Of a stretch of DNA of 62,194 nucleotides, positions 38,103 to 46,578 are shown piece after piece. Numbering within the stretch: the stretch's first letter is position 1; every line of letters begins with the position of its first letter. The notes under the pieces were generated by a model. The model did no database searches. It was not told the origin of the DNA and saw only the letters and a list, made by a program, of their open reading frames with translations. The DNA comes from an uncultured Akkermansia sp. (GTDB lineage Bacteria; Verrucomicrobiota; Verrucomicrobiia; Verrucomicrobiales; Akkermansiaceae), in contig CANQAC010000007.1 in the NCBI GenBank assembly GCA_947589345.1, forward strand, positions 1-62,194, given 5' to 3'. Position numbers and translations under genes: made by a program.

Positions 38103-39359
38103 ATGAAAGACCGACGAATTGTCATCACAGGCATTGGCGCGCTCTCCCCTCTTGGCAACAGCGCAGCTGATACGTGGGAAGCCATGAAGAATGGAAAATG
38201 CGGTATCGGACGCATTGAGAGTCTGGATGGGGTTGAGAACTTCCCGGTGCAAATAGCCGGAGAGGTTAAAGGCTTCGACCCGACGCCCTATTTTGTGAAG
38301 GACCCGAAGTCCGTTCGCCGCTGCGACCGCTTTGAACAGCTCGCCATGGCAGCCACAGTCATGGCCATACAGGATGCGTCTCTTGACCCCGAAAAAGTGA
38401 ACAAAGACCGCGTGGGCGTCATGATCGGCTCCGGTATAGGCGGCTTGGGGATTCACGGACAAAACTGCGAAGTGCTGATTAAGTCCGGTATGCGCCGCGT
38501 CTCTCCTTTCTGCATCCCGTACATGATCACCAACATGGCCAGCGGCATGGTGAGCATTGAGTTTGGCTTCGGTGGACCCAACATGAGCATCTCCACCGCC
38601 TGCGCCACCTCCAACCATTCTATCGGCGAAGCTTGGCGTATCATGAAGTTCGGGGATGCAGACGTCATGATCTGCGGCGGCGCTGAAGCCTCCATTCTGC
38701 CCATTGGCATCGCCGGTTTCGCGAACATGAAAGCCCTCTCCACGCGTAACGATGATCCATCTACTGCGTCCCGTCCCTATGACATTGATCGCGATGGTTT
38801 TGTGATGGGAGAAGGGGCCGGCGTCGTCGTCCTTGAGACGCTGGAACACGCGCAGGCTCGCGGCGCACGCATTCTGGCGGAACTCGTCGGCTATGGCCTG
38901 AGTGCGGATGCCTACCATCTTACCTCGCCCATGCCGGAGGGAGAAGGAGCCGCGCGCTGTATGCAAATGGCCTTGGACCACGCGGGGCTTCGCCCGGAGG
39001 AAGTGGATTACGTCAATACTCACGGCACTTCGACTCATCTGGGAGACATTTGCGAGGTCAAGGCTATCAAACAAACTTTCGGCGCCTACGCCAAGAATGG
39101 TCTGGTGGTCAGCTCCACTAAGTCCATGACCGGTCACCTGTTGGGTGCTGCCGGCGGCATTGAGCTGCTCGCCTGTGTCATGGCGATCCGCGATCATTTC
39201 ATCCCTCCCACCATCAACGTCTTTAACCAGGACCCTGAGTGCGACCTGGACGTCTGCCCCAATGTCGGCCGCAGTCACCAAGTCAACGTAGCTCTGAGCA
39301 ATTCCTTTGGCTTTGGAGGGCATAACGCTTCCCTCATCGTGAAGCGCTTTATCCCGTAA
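38103..39359 (+). CDS. fabF: 3-oxoacyl-ACP synthase II
   Basis: The chain-elongating condensing enzyme of fatty-acid synthesis. The 418-residue thiolase-fold protein has the nucleophilic Cys in STACATSNHSIGEAW, the two catalytic His in VNTHGTST and MTGHLLGAAGG, and the C-terminal NSFGFGGHNASL. The ATG at 38103 matches the family start (DRRIVITGIGALSPLG) and the promoter; the in-frame ATG at 38031 lies upstream of the promoter. No other fab gene is adjacent. Confidence 0.93.
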   Translation: MKDRRIVITGIGALSPLGNSAADTWEAMKNGKCGIGRIESLDGVENFPVQIAGEVKGFDPTPYFVKDPKSVRRCDRFEQLAMAATVMAIQDASLDPEKVNKDRVGVMIGSGIGGLGIHGQNCEVLIKSGMRRVSPFCIPYMITNMASGMVSIEFGFGGPNMSISTACATSNHSIGEAWRIMKFGDADVMICGGAEASILPIGIAGFANMKALSTRNDDPSTASRPYDIDRDGFVMGEGAGVVVLETLEHAQARGARILAELVGYGLSADAYHLTSPMPEGEGAARCMQMALDHAGLRPEEVDYVNTHGTSTHLGDICEVKAIKQTFGAYAKNGLVVSSTKSMTGHLLGAAGGIELLACVMAIRDHFIPPTINVFNQDPECDLDVCPNVGRSHQVNVALSNSFGFGGHNASLIVKRFIP

Positions 39360-39402
39360 CCATCCCCCGGAGGGCGCTTCGCCGGCGCCATCATCCTTTA
39401 CC

Positions 39403-39882
39403 ATGCTGCAGCGCATCCTCACAACTCTGCGCCTTCGCTTTGAGCGTCTTGTGCTGCGAGCCTCTCAGGATGCTTTCCTGCTGCGTTGGGTTTCTCTTTC
39501 AATAGGCGTGCTGGGCAGCGTAGTCATCATGCAGGCATGCCGGCTTTTCCGTTTGCTGGATGAAGCGCAGCTCCTCATTTTGGCCGGTCATCCATTTTAC
39601 ATGAGCGCGGAAGATGCTCAGGTGACGTTGTTGTCATCCGGGTGGCAATTTGCGGCATGCGTGGGAATCACGCTTTATTTTGGCGCTGTGCTGATGATGC
39701 AGCGCCGACTTGGGCGCCGCAGTCACATCTGCCTGCTGGCCGCTGCAGCTCTCGCTCTCCCCGGCCTGCTTTGCGTTCTTTGGCACGGGGTACTCTACGT
39801 GAGCCAGCCGCTTACCTGCATTTTCCTTCTCTGGCTCATTCACGTACCCCTCACCGCCTGGTACCGCCACCATCGCTCATGA
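39403..39882 (+). CDS. Small inner-membrane protein, unknown function
   Basis: I do not recognise this 159-residue protein. It has an arginine-rich N-terminus and about four hydrophobic segments (around 28-45, 82-100, 107-125 and 130-150), so it is an integral membrane protein with both ends probably inside. It precedes recR with an ATGA overlap, so the two are translationally coupled. That does not reveal its job, because recR is usually coupled to dnaX/ybaB rather than to membrane genes. Confidence 0.65.
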   Translation: MLQRILTTLRLRFERLVLRASQDAFLLRWVSLSIGVLGSVVIMQACRLFRLLDEAQLLILAGHPFYMSAEDAQVTLLSSGWQFAACVGITLYFGAVLMMQRRLGRRSHICLLAAAALALPGLLCVLWHGVLYVSQPLTCIFLLWLIHVPLTAWYRHHRS

Positions 39883-40490
39883 ACCCGCAAGATTATCCAC
39901 CCGATGTGCGGGAGCTTATTGACTGCCTTACCCGCATGCCCGGAACCGGCCGTCGCTCCGCCGAGCGCCTCGCTCTCTGGTTTCTTCTGCGCGCGGGAGA
40001 GGATGCCCCGCGTATCGCGCAGGCCATCACTCGCGCGGTGGAATCCACCGGAACTTGCCCGAACTGCGGATTTTTTGCCCCGCGCGACGAACTTTGCCCC
40101 GCTTGCAGCGATCCCACGCGCGATGCTCTCTCCATCTGCGTGGTGGAGTACGCCACGGATGTCCTGCCCATTGAACGCAGCGGCTCCTTCCATGGTCTCT
40201 ACCACTGCCTTGGCGGGAAAATTTCACCTTTGGACGGTGTGCTGCCGGAGCATCTGTCCATCGACTTGCTCGTGCGGCGCGTGAAGGAGCGCCCCAACTG
40301 CGAAGTCATTCTGGCCGTCGGAAGCGACGTGGAGGGAGAGGCCACTGCCCTCTACCTCACTGACCGACTGGCTGATCTTCCCTGCCGCGTCTCACGCCTT
40401 GCACAGGGCATGCCTGCCGGGGCCGGGCTGGCGCAAGCGGATGCCATCACGGTGATGCGCGCTCTCAACGGTCGGGTAAATCTGCGTTGA
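39879..40490 (+). CDS. recR: Recombination mediator RecR
   Basis: Acts with RecO (and RecF) to load RecA at gaps. The 203-residue protein shows the N-terminal helix-hairpin-helix (LTRMPGTGRRSAERLALW), the four-Cys zinc finger (CPNCGF and CPAC), a Toprim domain from ICVVE onward, and the C-terminal RLAQGMPAGAGLAQADAITV region. The ATG at 39879 overlaps the previous stop and matches the family start; a longer in-frame start lies inside the upstream gene. Confidence 0.93.
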   Translation: MNPQDYPPDVRELIDCLTRMPGTGRRSAERLALWFLLRAGEDAPRIAQAITRAVESTGTCPNCGFFAPRDELCPACSDPTRDALSICVVEYATDVLPIERSGSFHGLYHCLGGKISPLDGVLPEHLSIDLLVRRVKERPNCEVILAVGSDVEGEATALYLTDRLADLPCRVSRLAQGMPAGAGLAQADAITVMRALNGRVNLR

Positions 40491-40505
40491 TTTTCTTCTT
40501 TCATC

Positions 40506-40534
40506 TTGACTCTTTCCCCTCCACGCGCTACCCT
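40506..40534 (+). promoter_or_regulatory. Promoter of the DUF362 gene
   Basis: TTGACT (40506-40511), 17 bases, TACCCT (40529-40534), then nine bases to the ATG at 40544. Confidence 0.45.
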
Positions 40535-40543
40535 GACTATACC

Positions 40544-41479
40544 ATGCAACGCAGAGACTTTATCAAACTCGGTTTCGCCGTAGGCGCCGGTTTTTCGCTG
40601 GATACCCTCAGCGGCCTGTTCCCGGTCGCCAACGCCGAAGAATCCCCGGTTCCCGCAGAAAAGAACCCCTTGGTGGCCGTGCGCGGCAATGACCGTGTGG
40701 CCATGCTGTCTGCCGCTCTCACGGTATTGGGAAGCGGAGGGGGCATGTCCGCCTTTGTCAAGCCCGGACAAAGCGTTGTCATCAAGCCGAATTGCGCATG
40801 GGACAAAGGTCCTGAGATGAGCGCCAATACCCACCCTTCTCTGGTGGGACACATGGTTAAACTCTGCAAAGAAGCAGGCGCCTCCAAGGTACTGGTGTTC
40901 GACCACTCATGCGACGACTGGCAGCGCACTTACCGCAACAGCGGCATCCAAGCCGCCGTAGAAGCAGCCGGCGGGGAGATGATCAGCGGAGCAGATGAAA
41001 GCATGTACCGAGACCACGATAACCCCGGAGCACGCAATCTTAAACGCGCCAAGGTACACTCCGCCATCCTTGATTCTGACGTCTTTATCAACATGCCCGT
41101 GCTGAAAAATCACGGCGGCGCCCGCATGACGGCATGCATGAAAAACGCCATGGGGATCGTATGGAATCGAGGGTATTTCCACAGCCACGACCTCCACCAG
41201 TGCATCGCCGACAGCGTCCTGCTGCGCAAGCCGGATCTCAACGTGCTGGACGCTTTCGCGCCCATGCTGCGCAACGGCCCTAAGGGCAAGGATGAAAATG
41301 ACCTCATTCAGACGCATGCCCTGCTGGCGGGAAAGGATATTGTGGCCATTGATGCCGCCGCCGCCAAACTTTTGGGCTACGCGGACGGTGAAGTGCGCCA
41401 TATCGACCTGGCCGCTTCCATGGGATTGGGTGAAAAAGACCTCTCCAAAGTCTGGATTCGTCGTATCTCTGTTGCTTAA
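40544..41479 (+). CDS. Tat-exported DUF362-domain protein
   Basis: A 311-residue protein beginning MQRRDFIKLGFAVGAGF, a twin-arginine signal peptide with cleavage likely near VANAEE. The mature part matches the DUF362 pattern (VVIKPNCAWDKGPEMSANTHPSLVGHMVKL, FINMPVLKNHGGARMTACMKNAMGI). DUF362 domains often occur with ferredoxin domains in redox proteins; here there is no cluster motif of its own. The next gene encodes a membrane polyferredoxin, so the two probably work together. The ATG at 40544 is chosen for the Tat signal and the promoter; the in-frame upstream ATG at 40487 would bury the signal. Confidence 0.8.
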   Translation: MQRRDFIKLGFAVGAGFSLDTLSGLFPVANAEESPVPAEKNPLVAVRGNDRVAMLSAALTVLGSGGGMSAFVKPGQSVVIKPNCAWDKGPEMSANTHPSLVGHMVKLCKEAGASKVLVFDHSCDDWQRTYRNSGIQAAVEAAGGEMISGADESMYRDHDNPGARNLKRAKVHSAILDSDVFINMPVLKNHGGARMTACMKNAMGIVWNRGYFHSHDLHQCIADSVLLRKPDLNVLDAFAPMLRNGPKGKDENDLIQTHALLAGKDIVAIDAAAAKLLGYADGEVRHIDLAASMGLGEKDLSKVWIRRISVA

Positions 41480-41604
41480 TTCGGCATTGACCCGGTTCAC
41501 CACCTTATGTCGACAATTTTCCCAGATTGTTGCAGCATCTGCGTCTCTCCCGTATCTCCGTGCATTTCGGTGCAAAACGTTTCCTCTCCCCTTTCGTAGC
41601 TCCT

Positions 41605-43359
41605 ATGTGGCGGTTTTTACGCATTATCTGCGCTTTTCTGGTCGGATTCCTCTTCGTGTGGGGGTTCATCAATCTGCGCAACACCGAGCCGACCGCTTGG
41701 GAGCACCTTGTGGAGCGCGTTCAGTTCATCCCGGCTCTGCTCGGCACGTTAAGCGGTGTGGCCTGGGCCGGCGTCGTTTTGTGCGCGCTTCTTGTCCTCA
41801 CGCTCATCTTCGGGCGCGCGTACTGTTCTTTCCTCTGCCCGCTCGGCATCGCGCAGGATATCGTCATTCGTTTACACCGAATCATGGACCATCTTCGCGG
41901 CAAAAAGAGCGCCGGGCCGGCGCATCGCTTCACGCCCCCGGTTCCCTACGTGCGCTACACCGTTCTAGCGCTCGTGGCGGTTAGCTCGCTGTTCGCCGGC
42001 GCCGCTATTCTTGCCTGGGTGGATCCCTACAGCATCTGCGCACGCTTTCTGGCCGGTGTGCTGAACCCGTTGGTCGCGGGCGCGGCGAATACGCTGAGTG
42101 ACGAGCAAGTGACTACCCCGGCATGGTCACGCTACGGGTGGTTACTTTTGCTCGTGGGGGGCATGTTCCTGCTGCCGCTCATCCTGGCTTGGTGGCGCGG
42201 GCGCATCTATTGCAACACACTTTGCCCCGTGGGCGCACTGCTTGGTTTGCTCGCCCGCCGCCCCCTGATGCGCATCGGCATGGATCCCAACAGCTGCGTA
42301 CGCTGCGCCGCCTGTGTACGTGCCTGCAAGGCTCAATGCATCGACCTGAAAAACTACCGCGTGGATACAACCCGCTGTGTGAACTGTTACGACTGCATCA
42401 GCGCGTGCGAGCATGGGCTGCGCCCCCATCTTGTCAATCCTTTTCGCGCGCCCGGCACAGAATTCGGCGCCTCCATCCCCCGCAAAACCAATTCTGCGAA
42501 TTCACCGACGAGCACCTCGCGACGCGCGTTCCTGGGGCTGTTAGCCACGAGTGTTCCCGTAGCAGCCGCAGTCTCGCGCGCAGCAGCTGCCACCCCATCC
42601 TCTTCGGACGACAATAATGCCGCCCCGGCAACTTCTCCGCCCGGCAGCATCAGCGTACCTCGCTTTCTTGGACATTGCACCGGGTGCGGTCTATGCATTT
42701 CCGCCTGCCCCACCCATGTACTCCAGCCTTCCTCCTTTGAATACGGCTTTTCTGGTTTCTTCAAACCCCATCTCGACTTCACCAAGGGCTTCTGCAACTT
42801 TGACTGCACTGCCTGCAGCTCTGTTTGCCCGGAAGGGGCCATTCTCCCCATCACACTTGCTGAAAAAAAACGCACTCAGATTGCCCTGGCTTCTTTTCAC
42901 TCCGAGCGTTGTATCGTACACTGTCACCAAACTGAATGCGGCGCATGCACTGAACATTGTCCCACCAAAGCCCTGAGTACCTTTGAGGGTAAGGTCCCTG
43001 TCTGCAAGACCGACCTCTGCATCGCCTGCAACGCCTGCGTGCAGGTCTGTCCCCAGCACGCTATTTCACTTGTTGCTGATGGCGCGGACGGCATGCATGC
43101 TCTGATTGATCGAGCGAAATGTATCGCCTGTGGCAAGTGCGCGCGGGTGTGCCCATCCGGCGCCATGACCAGCAAACACCTCCTGGTTCCGGTGCTGGAT
43201 GAGAAACTCTGTATCGGGTGCGGCGCCTGTTCCTACGCTTGTCCTGTGCGTCCTGAACGCGCTATGCAGATCACCCCGCGCAACCGTCACCTCACGGCCG
43301 AGATTATCCATGAAAAGCCGGCCCAAAACCCCGTGAGCACCGATGAGTTCCCCTTCTGA
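41605..43359 (+). CDS. NapH-NapG-like membrane polyferredoxin fusion
   Basis: A 584-residue protein. Residues 1-225 hold about four membrane helices with the two CxxxCP motifs of the NapH/CcoG type (YCSFLCPLG at 73 and YCNTLCPVG at 202), followed by two ferredoxin motifs (231-241, 258-268). At 305-311 comes SRRAFLG and then a hydrophobic Ala-rich stretch, a Tat-signal-like segment. Beyond it lie further cysteine clusters (about 358-368, 397-408, 436-452, 472-482, 506-516 and 536-546). In nitrate respiration NapH and NapG (Tat-exported, with four clusters) are separate proteins; this looks like their fusion. No NapA or other terminal reductase is in the window. The ATG at 41605 is preferred because it opens directly into the first membrane helix. 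Confidence 0.8.
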   Translation: MWRFLRIICAFLVGFLFVWGFINLRNTEPTAWEHLVERVQFIPALLGTLSGVAWAGVVLCALLVLTLIFGRAYCSFLCPLGIAQDIVIRLHRIMDHLRGKKSAGPAHRFTPPVPYVRYTVLALVAVSSLFAGAAILAWVDPYSICARFLAGVLNPLVAGAANTLSDEQVTTPAWSRYGWLLLLVGGMFLLPLILAWWRGRIYCNTLCPVGALLGLLARRPLMRIGMDPNSCVRCAACVRACKAQCIDLKNYRVDTTRCVNCYDCISACEHGLRPHLVNPFRAPGTEFGASIPRKTNSANSPTSTSRRAFLGLLATSVPVAAAVSRAAAATPSSSDDNNAAPATSPPGSISVPRFLGHCTGCGLCISACPTHVLQPSSFEYGFSGFFKPHLDFTKGFCNFDCTACSSVCPEGAILPITLAEKKRTQIALASFHSERCIVHCHQTECGACTEHCPTKALSTFEGKVPVCKTDLCIACNACVQVCPQHAISLVADGADGMHALIDRAKCIACGKCARVCPSGAMTSKHLLVPVLDEKLCIGCGACSYACPVRPERAMQITPRNRHLTAEIIHEKPAQNPVSTDEFPF

Positions 43360-43446
43360 ACCTTCGCCACAAAAAGGGGCGAAAGAGGGCGTGTCATGAC
43401 CAGCCTCCTCGGGTGCAGTGTGCGGTCGGCGTGTTGCACATACTCA

Positions 43447-43475
43447 TTGACGCGCGCGAGTCTGGATGGTATAAA
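43447..43475 (+). promoter_or_regulatory. Promoter of nrnA-truB-ribF
   Basis: TTGACG (43447-43452), 17 bases, TATAAA (43470-43475). The predicted start is about six bases before the ATG at 43488. Confidence 0.6.
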
Positions 43476-43487
43476 AGCACCTGACCT

Positions 43488-44480
43488 ATGGGGACCACGA
43501 ATACGCATCAGCAGATAGCGCAGGAAATTGCCGCCCTCCGCGAAGTAGCAGTCATCTCGCACATGAGACCGGATGGGGATGCGGTTGGCAGCACCCTCGG
43601 TTTGGGATTGGCGCTGCAATCACTGGGCAAACGCATCCACCTGTGGAATGCAGACGGCGCCGCGCCGACTCGCTTCGACTTTCTTCCGGGAGCGCATCTG
43701 ATTACCGCCCCTCCTGCAGACTGGCCTGCCCACGTTCAGGCCCTCATCTGCGTGGACTGCGGAGAGCCGAAGCGCTTGGGCGATTCCGGGCGTCACCTGA
43801 TCGATACGGCGCCCCTCTCGATCAATATTGATCACCACGAAACCAACACCCTTTATGCCGACCTGAATCTCGTGGACGGAACAGCTGCGGCGTGTGCGTG
43901 CGTGCTGATGCCCCTGCTGGACGCTTTGAAAGTGGATCTCTCTCGTCCCGTGGCGGATTCGCTCTACGCGGCTGTGAGTACCGACACCGGCTCCTTTCAG
44001 TACAGTTCAACCACCCCGGACGTCATGCGTCTCGCTGCCCGCCTCATGGGAACCGGAATCGATGTGGGGGATATCAACCGCCGCCTTTACCAGGAGCAAC
44101 CCCTGTCTTCCTTTATTCTCCAGCGCGAAGTCCTCAGCAACATGGTCGTCGATTGCCAGGGGCAGGTGGTGCATTTCTCCATCACCCAAGCTCGTAAACA
44201 GGAACTCCATCTGGGCCTCGAGGATACGAAAGATCTGGTCGATATCATCCGTGTCCTGCGCGGGGCAAAAATTGCGGCCATCTTCGAGGAGGTTGATGAT
44301 GGGTTGATCCGCATCTCTCTGCGCTCCAAGGTCCCGGATGTACGCGTCAACGACATCGCTTCTCAATTCGGCGGCGGTGGTCATCCCATGGCAGCCGGCA
44401 TTCGTGTGCGCGGTTCGCTCCAAGATGTGCGATCCGCCGTGCTGCAAGCTATTGACGCGGCTCTGGCTTCTCTCCCATGA
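43488..44480 (+). CDS. nrnA: NrnA-type DHH/DHHA1 oligoribonuclease / pAp phosphatase
   Basis: Degrades short RNAs and, in some relatives, pAp or cyclic-dinucleotide breakdown products. The 330-residue protein has the metal-binding motifs SHMRPDGDAVGS, VDCGEP and NIDHHETN of the DHH domain, and the GGGGHPMAAG glycine motif of DHHA1 near the C-terminus. It overlaps truB in an ATGA and belongs to a conserved bacterial set in which nrnA, truB and ribF lie together, usually after rbfA or infB. Confidence 0.9.
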   Translation: MGTTNTHQQIAQEIAALREVAVISHMRPDGDAVGSTLGLGLALQSLGKRIHLWNADGAAPTRFDFLPGAHLITAPPADWPAHVQALICVDCGEPKRLGDSGRHLIDTAPLSINIDHHETNTLYADLNLVDGTAAACACVLMPLLDALKVDLSRPVADSLYAAVSTDTGSFQYSSTTPDVMRLAARLMGTGIDVGDINRRLYQEQPLSSFILQREVLSNMVVDCQGQVVHFSITQARKQELHLGLEDTKDLVDIIRVLRGAKIAAIFEEVDDGLIRISLRSKVPDVRVNDIASQFGGGGHPMAAGIRVRGSLQDVRSAVLQAIDAALASLP

Positions 44481-45211
44481 ATACCCCGCAACCCGACGCG
44501 CCGAGCGGCGTACTGCTCGTCGATAAAGACCCCGGCTTCACCTCCCACAATGTCGTGGCTCTTTGCCGCCGCATTCTTGCCACCCGCAAAGTCGGTCACT
44601 GTGGCACGCTCGACCCCATGGCAACCGGCATGCTCATGATCGTCGTTGGCAAGGCCACACGTCTCCAGGACTTCCTGATGAGCGAAGATAAAGTGTACTC
44701 GGCCACCATGCAGTTGGGGATTGAAACAAATAGCCAGGATGCCGATGGCGAGGTGGTGGCTTCCAAGCCAACTACCGGGATCAGCGAAGATGATATCCTC
44801 CGAGCCTTTGAATCCTTTCACACAGAGTTTGACCAGATTCCGCCCATGTACTCTGCTGTCAAAATCAACGGCGTCCCTTGCTACAAACTGGCACGCCGCG
44901 GGCAAGAAGTGGCGCGCAAGTCCCGTCGCGTACGGGTGCTCGACTACTCCGTCACTCACATCGATCTGCCTGCCGCCCGGGTTGACTTCATCGTCCACTG
45001 CTCCAAGGGCTTTTACGTGCGCACCTACGCACACGACATCGGTCAGCGACTCGGATGCGGCGCCCATCTCACTGCCCTGCGCCGCATTCGCTCCGGATCT
45101 TTTGACGTTTCTCAGGCCATCTCCGTGCCGGAGCTGAAAGCCTCCACGCGCTCCCAAGTTCTGGAGCGCCTCATACCTATTGACCACATCCTCAACACTC
45201 CACAATCCTGA
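44477..45211 (+). CDS. truB: tRNA pseudouridine(55) synthase
   Basis: Makes pseudouridine 55 in the T-loop of tRNAs. The 244-residue protein has the catalytic Asp in VGHCGTLDPMATGML, the TruB start GVLLVDKDPGFTSHNVV, and the SKGFYVRTYAHDIG motif. It overlaps nrnA by four bases and its TGA shares a base with the ribF ATG, so the three genes are translationally coupled. Confidence 0.95.
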   Translation: MNTPQPDAPSGVLLVDKDPGFTSHNVVALCRRILATRKVGHCGTLDPMATGMLMIVVGKATRLQDFLMSEDKVYSATMQLGIETNSQDADGEVVASKPTTGISEDDILRAFESFHTEFDQIPPMYSAVKINGVPCYKLARRGQEVARKSRRVRVLDYSVTHIDLPAARVDFIVHCSKGFYVRTYAHDIGQRLGCGAHLTALRRIRSGSFDVSQAISVPELKASTRSQVLERLIPIDHILNTPQS

Positions 45212-46125
45212 TGCTCATCTGTCGCTCCTTCGACGAATTGCGTTCCATCTCGAAACCCATTCATTGGGCCATCGGCTTCTTTGATGGCGTGCACAAGGGA
45301 CATGTACGCGTGATGCACAGCGCTGATACCCCCGGCGCCTTGCGCGGCGTGATAACCTTTGAGCAACACCCGCTTGCTCTTTTCAACCCGACGCAGCAGC
45401 CTCTGCTCATCACTCCATGTCCGGAGTACAAAGCAGAACTCATCTCCACTCTCGGCGGGGCAGATGTTCTGCTCCGCCTCCCATTTAACGTCGAACTTGC
45501 TTCTCTCTCGCCCGTCCAATTCCTCGATTCCCTCGAATCTGCATGTTGTGTAGCCGGGATTTCTGTGGGAGAAAATTGGCGTTTCGGTCGCGGAGGCACA
45601 GGCGATACCTCCCTGCTCAGCCGTGAGGGCGAACGTCGCGGGTGGCGCATTTGCATCTCCCCACTTGAGCAACTGCACGGTTCCCCGGTCAGTTCCCGCC
45701 GCATCCGTGCTACCCTTGCCGCGGGACACATGCAGGATGTCGCCGACCTGCTCGGTCACTCCTTTGCCATTGCCGGCATCGTGGAACACGGGCAGCACTT
45801 GGCCCGTCGCCTCGGTTTCCCGACGGCCAATATCTCTATTCGTCCCCACAGCGCTCTACCTCCTGCAGGCGTATACGCCATCTCTTGCCTCATCGACAAC
45901 ACTCTCCACCACGGCATCGCTAACCTCGGACTACGCCCCAGCATTGTGGAACAACGAAAACTTCCCCGCCTGGAGGCCCATTTCCCCGGCTTCCAAGGCG
46001 ACCTTTATCGCCGACAGTTGCGCGTTTGCTTATCCCGCTTCATTCGCCCTGAGCAGGAGTTTAATTCTCTGGAGGCTCTCCAGCGACAAGTCTTTGCCGA
46101 CATTGCCTCTCTTCCTTTGCTCTGA
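45211..46125 (+). CDS. ribF: Bifunctional riboflavin kinase / FAD synthetase
   Basis: Converts riboflavin to FMN and FAD. The N-terminal adenylyltransferase domain has IGFFDGVHKGH and the ISPLEQLHGSPVSSRRIR segment (ISSTxIR-type). The C-terminal kinase domain has ARRLGFPTANI and the GVYAISC and IANLGLRPS motifs. The length of 304 residues is normal. The ATG overlaps the truB stop by one base. Confidence 0.93.
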   Translation: MLICRSFDELRSISKPIHWAIGFFDGVHKGHVRVMHSADTPGALRGVITFEQHPLALFNPTQQPLLITPCPEYKAELISTLGGADVLLRLPFNVELASLSPVQFLDSLESACCVAGISVGENWRFGRGGTGDTSLLSREGERRGWRICISPLEQLHGSPVSSRRIRATLAAGHMQDVADLLGHSFAIAGIVEHGQHLARRLGFPTANISIRPHSALPPAGVYAISCLIDNTLHHGIANLGLRPSIVEQRKLPRLEAHFPGFQGDLYRRQLRVCLSRFIRPEQEFNSLEALQRQVFADIASLPLL

Positions 46126-46277
46126 GCGTTTTGTCTTTTGCCCTTCTCTGATTCCGCCCTTCCCCTGACAAGGAGAAGACACAAAAATTAGATTCTCGTA
46201 TTCGTCTTATTATCAATATAAAACAACAATATCTGCCACATTTGCCGCCTTTTGTCTCATTTTTTTTCATTTTAGAC

Positions 46278-46305
46278 TTGCCATCAATGCCAAATTGGCT
46301 ATAAT
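46278..46305 (+). promoter_or_regulatory. Strong promoter of the 42-residue lipoprotein gene
   Basis: TTGCCA (46278-46283), 16 bases, TATAAT (46300-46305) gives a leader of about 54 bases. The bases between the ribF stop (46125) and this promoter are AT-rich and show no gene. Confidence 0.65.
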
Positions 46306-46365
46306 AGCCTGCGTCTCCTGCCTACAGTGGGCTGGAGAACTTCAACCTAGTAAATAAAGAAACAT

Positions 46366-46494
46366 ATGAAGACCATCTCTGTTCTCGCTCTTACGGCGGT
46401 TGCGGTTCTTGCTAGCTGCCAGCAGCAGCAGCAGCAGCAAGAGCCTGAGGCTCCGGCTCCGGCTCCTGTGGCTCCCGCTCCTATCACCAAGTAA
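46366..46494 (+). CDS. Very small lipoprotein with poly-Gln and Pro-Ala tail
   Basis: A 42-codon gene starting MKTISVLALTAVAVLASCQQ. The first 18 residues are a clean lipoprotein signal with lipobox LASC. After the Cys come seven Gln (six CAG codons and one CAA) and a tail of Glu, Pro and Ala ending PITK. The mature peptide would be only about 25 residues, tethered to a membrane by lipid. A good promoter in front and two hairpins behind support a real, well-expressed gene. The size recalls Lpp or entericidin-like lipoproteins, but there is no sequence match I can point to. Confidence 0.75.
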   Translation: MKTISVLALTAVAVLASCQQQQQQQEPEAPAPAPVAPAPITK

Positions 46495-46505
46495 GGGCTT
46501 CTAGA

Positions 46506-46528
46506 GGAAGGCGGATTCTCCGCTTTCC
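46506..46528 (+). terminator. First hairpin after the small lipoprotein gene
   Basis: GGAAGGCGGA pairs with TCCGCTTTCC around a three-base loop, with one wobble pair. There is no T-run directly after it. Confidence 0.35.
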
Positions 46529-46543
46529 CTACGAAAATTCGCA

Positions 46544-46578
46544 AGCGCGTCGGAACATTTTTCCGGCGCGCTTTCTTT
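46544..46578 (+). terminator. Rho-independent terminator after the small lipoprotein gene
   Basis: AGCGCGTCGGAA (46544-46555) pairs with TTCCGGCGCGCT (46561-46572) around a five-base loop, followed by TTCTTT. Confidence 0.7.

Noticed and set aside
37425..39422. 665-codon minus-strand frame over the end of ftsK and all of fabF
   Set aside because: It spans two well-identified genes on the other strand and has no recognisable domain.
46126..46277. tRNA or structured RNA gene in the gap after ribF
   Set aside because: I could not fold a cloverleaf or find a conserved anticodon or T-loop; the stretch is AT-rich and featureless.
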